A stretch of DNA of 64,000 nt from VXRD01 sp965232265 (GTDB taxonomy: Bacteria; Latescibacterota; UBA2968), in assembly GCA_965232265.1 (NCBI GenBank), contig CBDDPH010000002.1, positions 2,046,001-2,110,000 of the forward strand. Reading direction: 5' to 3'. Shown piece by piece: positions 41,869 through 48,994 of the stretch (position 1 is the stretch's first letter; every line of letters starts with the position of its first letter). Position numbers and translations under genes: made by a program. The notes beneath the pieces are model-generated. The model saw only the letters and a list, made by a program, of their open reading frames with translations, did no database searches and was not told the DNA's origin.

Positions 41869-43350
41869 ATGGACTTTTCATCTTATGAACTCGGCGGATT
41901 TTACGACGAACTCTTCGAATCTCCGAACACGCCCCATCCCGGCGCGCGAGTGCTCCTCGAAACACTCGGCGAACTATCCGAAGACGAACTCCAAAAACGC
42001 CATCAAGCCGCCGAACTGGCCTTGATGAACATGGGCATCACGTTCAATGTGTACGGCAGCGAAGCCGGCGTTGAAAAAATTTTTCCCTTCGACATCATTC
42101 CCCGCATCGTTTCTCATACCGATTGGACCTACATCGAAAAGGGCCTCGAGCAACGCATCCAAGCCCTCAACCTGTTTCTCTGCGATATTTACGCCGATCA
42201 GAAAATCCTCAAAGACGGCGTCATTCCCCACCACGTCATCGACACAGCCAAAGAATTTCTAAAACCCTGTATCGGCCTTACGCCCTCCCGAAACGTGTGG
42301 TGTCATATTTCCGGCATTGACCTCGTGCGCGATACAGACGGGCAGTTTTACATCCTCGAAGACAACCTGCGCTGTCCTTCGGGCGTGTCTTATGTGCTTG
42401 AAAATCGGGAGGTTCTCAAACGCATATTCCCGGAAGTATTCGAAGCCTCACATGTGCGACACGTAGATGACTATCCCGCGCAACTGCTCAACACATTGCG
42501 TTCTTTGGCTCCTACCCATGTCACATCGCCAACCGTCGTTTTACTCACCCCCGGCATCTACAACTCGGCCTATTTTGAACATGCCTTTCTCGCCCAACAA
42601 ATGGGTGTCGAATTGGTCGAAGGACGAGACCTCGTCGTCGCCGATGGCTTTGTGGCGATGCGGACGACCCGTGGATTCCAGCGCATCGACGTGATTTATC
42701 GGCGCATCGATGCCGAATTTCTCGACCCCCAGGTCTTTCGCGCCGATTCGATGCTGGGCGTACCGGGCCTCATGGACGTGTATAAAAATGGCCGTGTTGC
42801 CATCGCAAACGCGCCCGGCACAGGGGTTGCCGACGACAAGGTCGTATATGCTTATGTGCCGCAAATCATCAAATACTATCTCAACGAAGACATCATGTTG
42901 CCCAATGTGCCCACCTATGTTTGTTGGGACGACGAGCAACGCGCCTATGTGCTCGAAAATCTGGACACCCTCGTGGTCAAAGCCGCCAATGAGTCGGGCG
43001 GATACGGCATGCTCATCGGCATGCATGCGACTGAGGCCGAACGCGAGGACTTTGCCAACCGCATCACTAAGAACCCACGCAATTATATTGCACAGCCCAC
43101 CATCGCGCTCTCGCGAAGCCCCATTCTCGTCGATGACCACTTTGAAGGCAGGCATGTGGATTTGCGGCCATACATTCTCTACAACGGCGAAAATACTTAT
43201 GTCTTGCCCGGCGGCCTGACGCGCGTGGCCCTCAAAAAAGGGTCTCTGGTGGTCAATTCGTCGCAAGGTGGGGGCAGCAAAGACACCTGGGTATTATACG
43301 ACAGCGACGATCCTTTTGTCCCGTCCAGATACCTGTCACAAACGCAGTAA
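41869..43350 (+). CDS. Circularly permuted ATP-grasp protein, copy 1 (DUF404/DUF407)
   Basis: About 493 residues from MDFSSYELGGFYDELFESPN. It belongs to the circularly permuted ATP-grasp family: 'GMGITFNVYG'-type N-terminal block (here 'NMGITFNVYGSEAG'), then 'RIVSHTDWTYIEKGLEQRI' with 'QALNLFLCDIYADQKIL', 'FYILEDNLRCPSGVSYVLEN', and a late ATP-binding glycine-rich 'VKAANESGGYGMLIG' and 'SQGGGSKDTWVL'. Such proteins are predicted ATP-dependent carboxylate-amine ligases that make short peptides or tag proteins, encoded with alpha-E and transglutaminase-like proteins. That role comes from comparative genomics, not from sequence-level proof. It begins a four-gene operon with the promoter at 41793. 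Confidence 0.9.
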   Translation: MDFSSYELGGFYDELFESPNTPHPGARVLLETLGELSEDELQKRHQAAELALMNMGITFNVYGSEAGVEKIFPFDIIPRIVSHTDWTYIEKGLEQRIQALNLFLCDIYADQKILKDGVIPHHVIDTAKEFLKPCIGLTPSRNVWCHISGIDLVRDTDGQFYILEDNLRCPSGVSYVLENREVLKRIFPEVFEASHVRHVDDYPAQLLNTLRSLAPTHVTSPTVVLLTPGIYNSAYFEHAFLAQQMGVELVEGRDLVVADGFVAMRTTRGFQRIDVIYRRIDAEFLDPQVFRADSMLGVPGLMDVYKNGRVAIANAPGTGVADDKVVYAYVPQIIKYYLNEDIMLPNVPTYVCWDDEQRAYVLENLDTLVVKAANESGGYGMLIGMHATEAEREDFANRITKNPRNYIAQPTIALSRSPILVDDHFEGRHVDLRPYILYNGENTYVLPGGLTRVALKKGSLVVNSSQGGGSKDTWVLYDSDDPFVPSRYLSQTQ

Positions 43351-43430
43351 ACGTCCACCCGCTTCCGTGAGCGGCACCGTCTCAACCTCGCCATAGACCT
43401 CGCCGCGAACACTAACGCACGAGCCATCTC

Positions 43431-44390
43431 ATGTTAAGCCGCGCCGCAGAATCCATCTACTGGATGAGCCGTTATCTTGAACGCGCCGAAAATGTCGCCC
43501 GCTTTATCCAGGTCAATTGTCACTTGATGCTCGACTTGCCCGTTGAAGCCAAAGGACAGTGGGAACCGCTTGTGCTCACCACAGGCGATCAGGACCTGTT
43601 CTACGAACACTATGCAACAGATAACCAGGCCAGCGTCATCGACTTCCTGACATTTAGTGCCGCAAATTCCAACTCCATTATCTCCTGCTTGCAAAACGCC
43701 CGTGAAAATGCGCGTTCCATCCGAGATATTATTTCAACGGAAATGTGGGAGCAGATCAACAAACTCTACTTGCAGGTACAAAACACCGCCAAACCCCAGG
43801 TACAGGACGCTCCCCATGCCTACTTTACAGATATCATCACGGCCAGTCATTTGTTCACAGGCATTCAGCGCAACACCATGTCGCACAATGAAGCATGGCA
43901 ATTTGCTCAACTGGGTTGGGCTTTGGAACGCGCCGATAAGACCTCGCGCATCCTCGATGTCAAATACTTTTTTTTATTACCCGAAGTTGGCGATGTGGGC
44001 ACGTCCTATGACAATATCCAGTGGTCGGCATTGCTCAAATCTGCCAGTGCCCTCGAAATGTATCGCAAGCAATTTGGCCTTATCGAACCCCACCATGTGG
44101 TCGATTTCTTGATCTTAAACCGCGAATTTCCCCGCGCCATTCGATACTGTCTCTTCAGTGCCAATCAATCGTTGCACACTATATCGGGCACGCCCGAAGG
44201 CTCTTTCCAAAACACATCCGAACAAGTGCTGGGTCGCCTGCTCGCCGAACTGGATTACACCAGTATCGATGAAATCATCACCCAGGGCCTGCACGAATAC
44301 CTCGACGCATTTCAAACGCGGCTCAACCAGATTGACAACGCTATTTTCGATACCTTCTTTACAACTTCGCCCTCCTCCACGACCACCTGA
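43431..44390 (+). CDS. Alpha-E domain protein (DUF403)
   Basis: A 319-residue, almost all-helical protein. The N-terminus 'MLSRAAESIYWMSRYLERAE' and 'NVARFIQVNCHLMLDLP' are the alpha-E signature with conserved Glu and Arg. 'NSIISCLQNARENARSIRDI' and the later 'QLGWALERADKTSRILDVKY' complete the recognisable blocks. It is found next to circularly permuted ATP-grasp and transglutaminase-like genes and is thought to be part of the same predicted ligase/peptide complex; its biochemical activity is unknown. An 80-bp gap separates it from the first ATP-grasp gene, and the second ATP-grasp starts 1 bp after its stop. Confidence 0.9.
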   Translation: MLSRAAESIYWMSRYLERAENVARFIQVNCHLMLDLPVEAKGQWEPLVLTTGDQDLFYEHYATDNQASVIDFLTFSAANSNSIISCLQNARENARSIRDIISTEMWEQINKLYLQVQNTAKPQVQDAPHAYFTDIITASHLFTGIQRNTMSHNEAWQFAQLGWALERADKTSRILDVKYFFLLPEVGDVGTSYDNIQWSALLKSASALEMYRKQFGLIEPHHVVDFLILNREFPRAIRYCLFSANQSLHTISGTPEGSFQNTSEQVLGRLLAELDYTSIDEIITQGLHEYLDAFQTRLNQIDNAIFDTFFTTSPSSTTT

Positions 44391-44391
44391 A

Positions 44392-45879
44392 ATGCCCAAC
44401 CCCCCCCCTGAAATCGCCGATATCGTGCCCGAAGGGTACGCCATCGAACCCGGTTCTTACGACGAAATGTGGGATCCAAAAGACGGAGTACGCGCCCATT
44501 GGCATCCCTTTTTTCGCGCAATAGAATGCATGGGCAACAAAGAACTGGTGCGCCGCCACCAAGAAGCGCGACTACGCGAAAACGGCGTTACGTACAACGT
44601 ACACGGCGACCCCGATGGCTTGCACCACCCCTGGGAACTCGATCCTATACCTCTGCTGCTTCAGGCCAATGACTGGACCCAGATTGCGCGAGGGGTGTCT
44701 CAACGCGCCGAATTGCTCAACCTCGTACTCAAGGACATCTACGGCCCCCAAACACTCATCCGAGAGGGCCTGTTGCCTTTTGAACTCATCTATACCCACG
44801 CCGGTTTTTTGAGGCCCTGCAAAGATGTCTTTCTGCCTGCCGAACATCAATTGCGCGTCTATGCCGCCAATCTCGCGCGAGGACCCGATGGACAGATGTG
44901 GGTTTTGTACGACCACACACAGGCACCTTCGGGCCTGGGATGCGCGCTCGAAAACAGAACCACGATGTCGCGCATCATGCCCGCCGTGTTCAACGACTGT
45001 AATGTGCAGCACCTTGCCAATTTTTTTCGCACCTTTCAGGCTGGCCTATCTGAAATTGCTCCTCACCATAAAGAAAACCCCCGAATCGTTGTACTGACCC
45101 CGGGACCTTTTAACGCCACCTATTTTGAGCAGGCATATCTCTCTGCTTATCTGGGTTATACCCTGGTGCAAGGCAATGCCCTCACCGTGCGCGATGGACG
45201 CGTGTGGCTCAAATCCATTGATGGCTTGCATCCCGTTGATATCATTTTGCGCCACATCAATGGCGATTTTTGCGACCCATTGGAACTCAACGAAGCATCG
45301 CAACTCGGTGTTGCCGGTCTGCTCAATGCCGTGCGAAGTGGGCATGTAGCCATTGCCAATCCCCTGGGCAGTAGCATGCTCGAAAATCTGGGCTTGATGC
45401 CTTTTTTGCCCGGCATTGCGCGACACTTGCTCGGCGAAGACCTCATACTGCCCTCGGTGGCCACTTGGTGGTGCGGGCAAGCGCGAGAAATGAACTATGT
45501 ACTCGACCATCTCGACAGCCTGATTCTCTGCCCAATTGATCAGCAATCCGTTATTCCCCGCGTTTTCGGCGCCTTGCTCAGCCGCGCCGAGCGCGAAGTC
45601 TGGCGCGATCGCATCAGGGCAAATCCCACCCATTACGCAGGCCAGGAACACGTCAGCTTTGCAACAGTGCCTTCCCTGATCAACGGCCATCTCGAATCTC
45701 GCTACACCACCCTCACCGCCTTTGCAGTCTCCCACCAAAATACTTATGAAGTAATGCCCGGAGGCCTCACGCGCAGCGCACCCGAGCGCGGCAATTTTGT
45801 CGTTCCTGCGCATCCGTCTGTACACAGCAAAGACACCTGGGTAATCGACGGTCATCCACACCGGAACTTTGGCGCATGA
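44392..45879 (+). CDS. Circularly permuted ATP-grasp protein, copy 2 (DUF404/DUF407)
   Basis: About 495 residues from MPNPPPEIADIVPEGYAIEP. It shares the family layout with copy 1: 'RENGVTYNVHGDPDG', 'NDWTQIARGVSQRAELLNLV' with 'LKDIYGPQTLIREG', 'VLYDHTQAPSGLGCALENRT', and 'PGGLTRSAPERG' near the end with 'SKDTWVI'. The paralogues are clearly divergent, for example the 'ILEDNLRCPSG' segment is 'VLYDHTQAPSG' here, so their ligase specificities may differ or one may be a partner subunit. A longer start at 44158 lies wholly inside the alpha-E gene and is rejected. The stop overlaps the transglutaminase gene by 4 bp. Confidence 0.9.
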   Translation: MPNPPPEIADIVPEGYAIEPGSYDEMWDPKDGVRAHWHPFFRAIECMGNKELVRRHQEARLRENGVTYNVHGDPDGLHHPWELDPIPLLLQANDWTQIARGVSQRAELLNLVLKDIYGPQTLIREGLLPFELIYTHAGFLRPCKDVFLPAEHQLRVYAANLARGPDGQMWVLYDHTQAPSGLGCALENRTTMSRIMPAVFNDCNVQHLANFFRTFQAGLSEIAPHHKENPRIVVLTPGPFNATYFEQAYLSAYLGYTLVQGNALTVRDGRVWLKSIDGLHPVDIILRHINGDFCDPLELNEASQLGVAGLLNAVRSGHVAIANPLGSSMLENLGLMPFLPGIARHLLGEDLILPSVATWWCGQAREMNYVLDHLDSLILCPIDQQSVIPRVFGALLSRAEREVWRDRIRANPTHYAGQEHVSFATVPSLINGHLESRYTTLTAFAVSHQNTYEVMPGGLTRSAPERGNFVVPAHPSVHSKDTWVIDGHPHRNFGA

Positions 45880-46763
45880 ATTATCGCATCACACATCAGA
45901 GCCACTACGAATATACCGAGACCGTGAGCCTGTCCCACAATCAAGCCCGATTGAGCCCGCGCAGTTTTTTCAATCAGACATGCTTGAATAGCCACATCAC
46001 CATTGCGCCACAGCCAGCATCTTTTCGCGAGCGAATAGATTTTTTTGGCAACCGCACCGCCTATTTTTCCATCGAACAACCCCACAATATCCTTTCAGTC
46101 ACAGCCGAAAGCGATGTACATATCGCATCACAAACCCAATTGACCAGTGATATGCCCTGGGAAACCGCGTGTCACATCCTCAAAACCACAATCGATCCAG
46201 ACCTTCTTTCAGTGCGCCAATTTGTACCAGATTCCCCTAAAGTCGCTACCGCCCCCGAATTGACAAAATATGCAGAACCGTCATTTTCTAAAGACCGTCC
46301 CTTTATAGAAGCGGTTAGCGACCTCACCCAACGCATCTACAACGACTTTGAATACGTACCTGGATTTACCACCATAAGCACGCCATTATCCGATGTGTTC
46401 AAACACCGCAAAGGCGTATGTCAGGACTTTGCCCACCTGGCCATCGGTTGCCTCCGCGCCATGGGTCTGGCTGCGCGCTATATAAGTGGCTATCTCGAGA
46501 CCCTGCCCTCCCCTGGCACAGAGTACCTGATTGGCGCAGATGCCTCCCATGCCTGGTTCTCTGTGTACCTGCCCAATCACGGCTGGATCGACTTTGATCC
46601 GACCAACAACCTCATACCCGATAACCGGCACATCACCGTAGCCTGGGGCCGTGACTTTGCCGATGTCACCCCACTCAAAGGCGTGGTCATGGGCGGCGGT
46701 CAACACGCGCTCACCGTATCTGTCACCGTAGAACCGATTGAGGGAAAATTCGCGCTTGCTTAA
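45876..46763 (+). CDS. Transglutaminase-like cysteine protease-fold protein
   Basis: A 295-residue protein with an N-terminal transglutaminase-associated beta region ('HYEYTETVSLSHNQARLSPR') and a C-terminal transglutaminase core. The triad is visible as Cys182 in 'HRKGVCQDFAHLAIGCLRAM', His225 in 'DASHAWFSVYLPNHG' and Asp239 or Asp241 in 'WIDFDPTNNL'. Members of this bacterial group are predicted peptidases or ligases acting on amide bonds rather than blood-clotting-type cross-linkers. With two ATP-grasp ligases and an alpha-E protein it forms the operon's possible cleaving or trimming step. It starts within the stop codon of copy 2 (ATGA) and is followed by a strong terminator. Confidence 0.93.
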   Translation: MNYRITHQSHYEYTETVSLSHNQARLSPRSFFNQTCLNSHITIAPQPASFRERIDFFGNRTAYFSIEQPHNILSVTAESDVHIASQTQLTSDMPWETACHILKTTIDPDLLSVRQFVPDSPKVATAPELTKYAEPSFSKDRPFIEAVSDLTQRIYNDFEYVPGFTTISTPLSDVFKHRKGVCQDFAHLAIGCLRAMGLAARYISGYLETLPSPGTEYLIGADASHAWFSVYLPNHGWIDFDPTNNLIPDNRHITVAWGRDFADVTPLKGVVMGGGQHALTVSVTVEPIEGKFALA

Positions 46764-46787
46764 AGGAAAGCGAACTATTCAAAATAA

Positions 46788-46829
46788 AACAGCCCTACCG
46801 AATCCGATAGGACTGTTATTTTTTTTTTT
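46788..46829 (+). terminator. Intrinsic terminator after the ATP-grasp operon
   Basis: AACAGcCCTAccgaatccgaTAGGaCTGTT (mismatches in lower case) folds as an interrupted stem (46788-46817) followed by a run of ten or more T with one A. On the minus strand it also lies just past the OSBS-like gene. Confidence 0.82.
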
Positions 46830-46839
46830 GTGCTTTTAC

Positions 46840-47952
46840 TCACGCTTCTACAACCGCCTTCATAACCGTCACCTTCTCCAGCCTTTCGGGAACTGGATCG
46901 AATCCAACGCCGGGAGTTTTATCCAATACTACATTGCAATTCTCATCCTGCTCAACCCACCGATCTGTAATATCCTCAACATAGAACTTGCGGGATGGAA
47001 ACACATCTGCCGGATAATTAAATCCCGGCAACGTACCCAATGCCGCACAAATCCCGGCGCCAACACCGCTCTCCAGCATCCCGCCCACCCATGCCTCTAT
47101 GCCCGCATCGCGTGCCATATCGTGAATTTTCACGGCATTTAACAAGCCCCCCACGCGACCGGGTTTCACATTGATCACGCGACACGCGCCAATTTTCAGA
47201 GCGAGTTCAAAATCCCGCGGGCGTTTGACCGACTCATCCAAACACACGGGCGTTTCAATTTGGCTTTGCAACTCCGCGTGCTCAATCAGATCCAGATGAT
47301 CCAATGGCTGTTCGATCATCGCCAAATTGAACTGATCAAATGCCTTGAGCGTATCAAAATCCGCATTCAAATCATATCCCGAATTGCAATCCACGTGAAT
47401 CACGGGATCGGGAAAAGCCGAGCGCACGGCTTTGAGCATCTCAATATCCCATCCATGTCGTACCTTCAACTTGATACGCGGATATCCCACATCCACAGCG
47501 TCTTGAATCAGCGATAAAAGCTCATCAACCGTATCCTGCACGCCAAAATCAGCACCGCAGGCCACTGTTGGATCGGTTGCACCCAGCGACTGCCAGAGTG
47601 GTATGCCCTTCAACTTGCTATCCAATGCCCACCACGCGGTTTCCACAGCCGCCTTAGCAAAAGGATTGCCCTTAAACACTGCAATCCGCGCCAGCAGTTC
47701 CGCCGCCGTCTCTATCTGCTCTCCCACCAGATGCGGCAAAAAAAATTCCCGCGCCGTCTCATACACAGATCGCGCCGATTCGGGCGAATAGGTCGGCGCG
47801 TAAAACGGCGTCGCCTCGCCCCAGGCAGCGGTTCCTCCACCCGACAGTTTAACCATCACCGAATGAATCGTAGCATCCTCACCATAAGCCGTACGCCATG
47901 GCGAAATCAGCGGCAACGCGACATATCGAATTTCCGCGGCATCAATTTTCAC
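46840..47952 (-). CDS. Enolase-superfamily o-succinylbenzoate synthase / N-acylamino acid racemase-like enzyme
   Basis: A 370-residue muconate-cycloisomerase-subgroup enzyme. Catalytic lysines are Lys161 and Lys163 in 'IKLKVRHGWD' (KxK), the metal ligands are Asp188 ('DCN'), Glu214 ('EQPLD') and Asp239 ('CLDES'), and the second base is Lys263 in 'VKPGRVGGL'. The 'RVGGLLNAVKIHDMARDAGI' and 'WVGGMLESGVGAGICAALGT' segments fit the OSBS/NSAR family more than mandelate racemase. Without other menaquinone genes here, either o-succinylbenzoate synthesis or N-acylamino acid (N-succinylamino acid) racemisation is possible. It is last in the run 48939-46840 on the minus strand. Confidence 0.88.
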   Translation of the reverse strand: MKIDAAEIRYVALPLISPWRTAYGEDATIHSVMVKLSGGGTAAWGEATPFYAPTYSPESARSVYETAREFFLPHLVGEQIETAAELLARIAVFKGNPFAKAAVETAWWALDSKLKGIPLWQSLGATDPTVACGADFGVQDTVDELLSLIQDAVDVGYPRIKLKVRHGWDIEMLKAVRSAFPDPVIHVDCNSGYDLNADFDTLKAFDQFNLAMIEQPLDHLDLIEHAELQSQIETPVCLDESVKRPRDFELALKIGACRVINVKPGRVGGLLNAVKIHDMARDAGIEAWVGGMLESGVGAGICAALGTLPGFNYPADVFPSRKFYVEDITDRWVEQDENCNVVLDKTPGVGFDPVPERLEKVTVMKAVVEA

Positions 47953-47998
47953 CAGAAGATCCTCACATCTCCGGTTATTCCATATTGGGAATCATGGA

Positions 47999-48223
47999 TT
48001 AATTGCCAAATAGTACTTGTCTAACTTCATCCTTGACGAGATGCAGTCTAATTACTTTGGGTGTATCTTTCTCATCAAAGTGGCAGAGTACCGCGTCCTT
48101 CACCATGGCCTTCAAGTTGGCCCAATCTTCCCCCTGCGTAAAAATCCCGTAGCCCAAAGCCCTGGCATCGTAGCCGCCTTCAATGGCTTCGGTCACTTCA
48201 AAAATTATTTCGCTTGGCTTCAT
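47999..48223 (-). CDS. Small HicB-like protein (often misannotated as 2-oxoisovalerate dehydrogenase)
   Basis: 74 residues starting MKPSEIIFEVTEAIEGGYDA. 'EGGYDARALGYGIFTQGEDW' and 'AVLCHFDEKDTPKVIRLHLV' match a widespread small family resembling the HicB partial-RNase-H antitoxin fold, frequently mislabelled in databases. The enzymatic name has no basis in this sequence. A HicA-like toxin, normally with 'GxHxxY/F' and a double-stranded RNA-binding-like fold, is not found next to it; its upstream neighbour is a 40-residue unknown ORF (48254-48376). A GGGAG ribosome-binding site lies before the ATG. Function unknown; antitoxin role possible. Confidence 0.72.
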   Translation of the reverse strand: MKPSEIIFEVTEAIEGGYDARALGYGIFTQGEDWANLKAMVKDAVLCHFDEKDTPKVIRLHLVKDEVRQVLFGN

Positions 48224-48253
48224 AACGCACGCTCCCGATTCTATTAGACCAAC

Positions 48254-48376
48254 TTACAATACTTCAGGTGTGCTTTCCAAAATGAAGGCTCGGGCCTTCG
48301 TCCCTTTGGATTTTCCCGTGGCTTCGAGCCGTTCAATCAGTGCGCCAATCGTGGTATTGGTCTCGGGGATTTTCAT
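48254..48376 (-). CDS. Unrecognised 40-residue ORF
   Basis: A short minus-strand ORF starting MKIPETNTTIGALIERLEAT and ending STPEVL. It is preceded by a clear GAGGAAG Shine-Dalgarno 4-5 nt before the ATG and lies 30 bp upstream of the HicB-like gene and 17 bp after the FAD protein gene, so it is positioned as a genuine member of a run of same-strand genes. It is basic in the middle ('ATGKSKGTKARAF') with an acidic end. I do not recognise it. A degraded remnant is the alternative. Confidence 0.5.
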   Translation of the reverse strand: MKIPETNTTIGALIERLEATGKSKGTKARAFILESTPEVL

Positions 48377-48393
48377 GTCTTCCTCGACACACC

Positions 48394-48939
48394 TTATTCC
48401 ACAACATCAAAGTCATGGAAATCTTCACCGGCTTCAAGCGATAAAATCTCCAGCGCAGTCGCGGCACCCTGCCCGGCGGAAATAATCGCCTGCGTGCGGA
48501 TGAGGCGCGTATTCCAACCCACCGCAAAAAGCCCCCCAACGGAAGTGCGGCCATCGCCATCGGCAACAATCCCCTTATTCTCTTTAGCCAAACTCAGCCC
48601 CTCGGCCAATTTGGTATTTGTCCCTGTCGCCAGGATGAGATACTTTCCTTCTCTTCGATCTCCATCCCCCGTTGTAACGGCAAAACCGCCATCGGTCTTT
48701 TCGGCATCGGTCACTTCTACATCCTCAATTTTGCCGCCCAAATTCTGGACCTGCGCTCGACCTACCCGCTGAAACTCACTGCCCGTCATCTCGGGAATAC
48801 CCAGATAATTGTAGAGCATCGCCTTGTGCATCGGCGTCCCATCTTGCCCAAACACCGTCACATTCTGACCATTTTTCGCCAAAAACAACGCGGCACTCAA
48901 CCCCGCTGGTCCATCGCCTATAATCAAAACATCTGCCAT
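48394..48939 (-). CDS. Minimal FAD-dependent oxidoreductase (thioredoxin reductase-like, FAD domain only)
   Basis: A 181-residue protein with the FAD dinucleotide-binding fold: 'VLIIGDGPAGLSAALFLAKN' (GxGxxG at residues 8-13), 'YLILATGTNTKLAEGL' and the FAD-closing 'VGGLFAVGWNTRLIRTQAII' followed by 'GQGAATALEIL'. That is the architecture of thioredoxin reductase FAD domains, but there is no NAD(P)H domain and no CxxC redox pair; normal relatives are about 300 residues. It may need a partner reductase or bind FAD without reducing a disulfide. It is 55 bp after the YyaL-type gene, same strand. Confidence 0.8.
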   Translation of the reverse strand: MADVLIIGDGPAGLSAALFLAKNGQNVTVFGQDGTPMHKAMLYNYLGIPEMTGSEFQRVGRAQVQNLGGKIEDVEVTDAEKTDGGFAVTTGDGDRREGKYLILATGTNTKLAEGLSLAKENKGIVADGDGRTSVGGLFAVGWNTRLIRTQAIISAGQGAATALEILSLEAGEDFHDFDVVE

Positions 48940-48994
48940 AACATATCCTTTCTTAAAATTGTGATAGAATTAACGGTTATGCCAATCGTTCAAA

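Noticed and set aside
44158..44391. Longer N-terminus for the second ATP-grasp protein
   Set aside because: It is encoded inside the alpha-E gene; MPNPPPEIADIV starts 1 bp after the alpha-E stop and matches the family.
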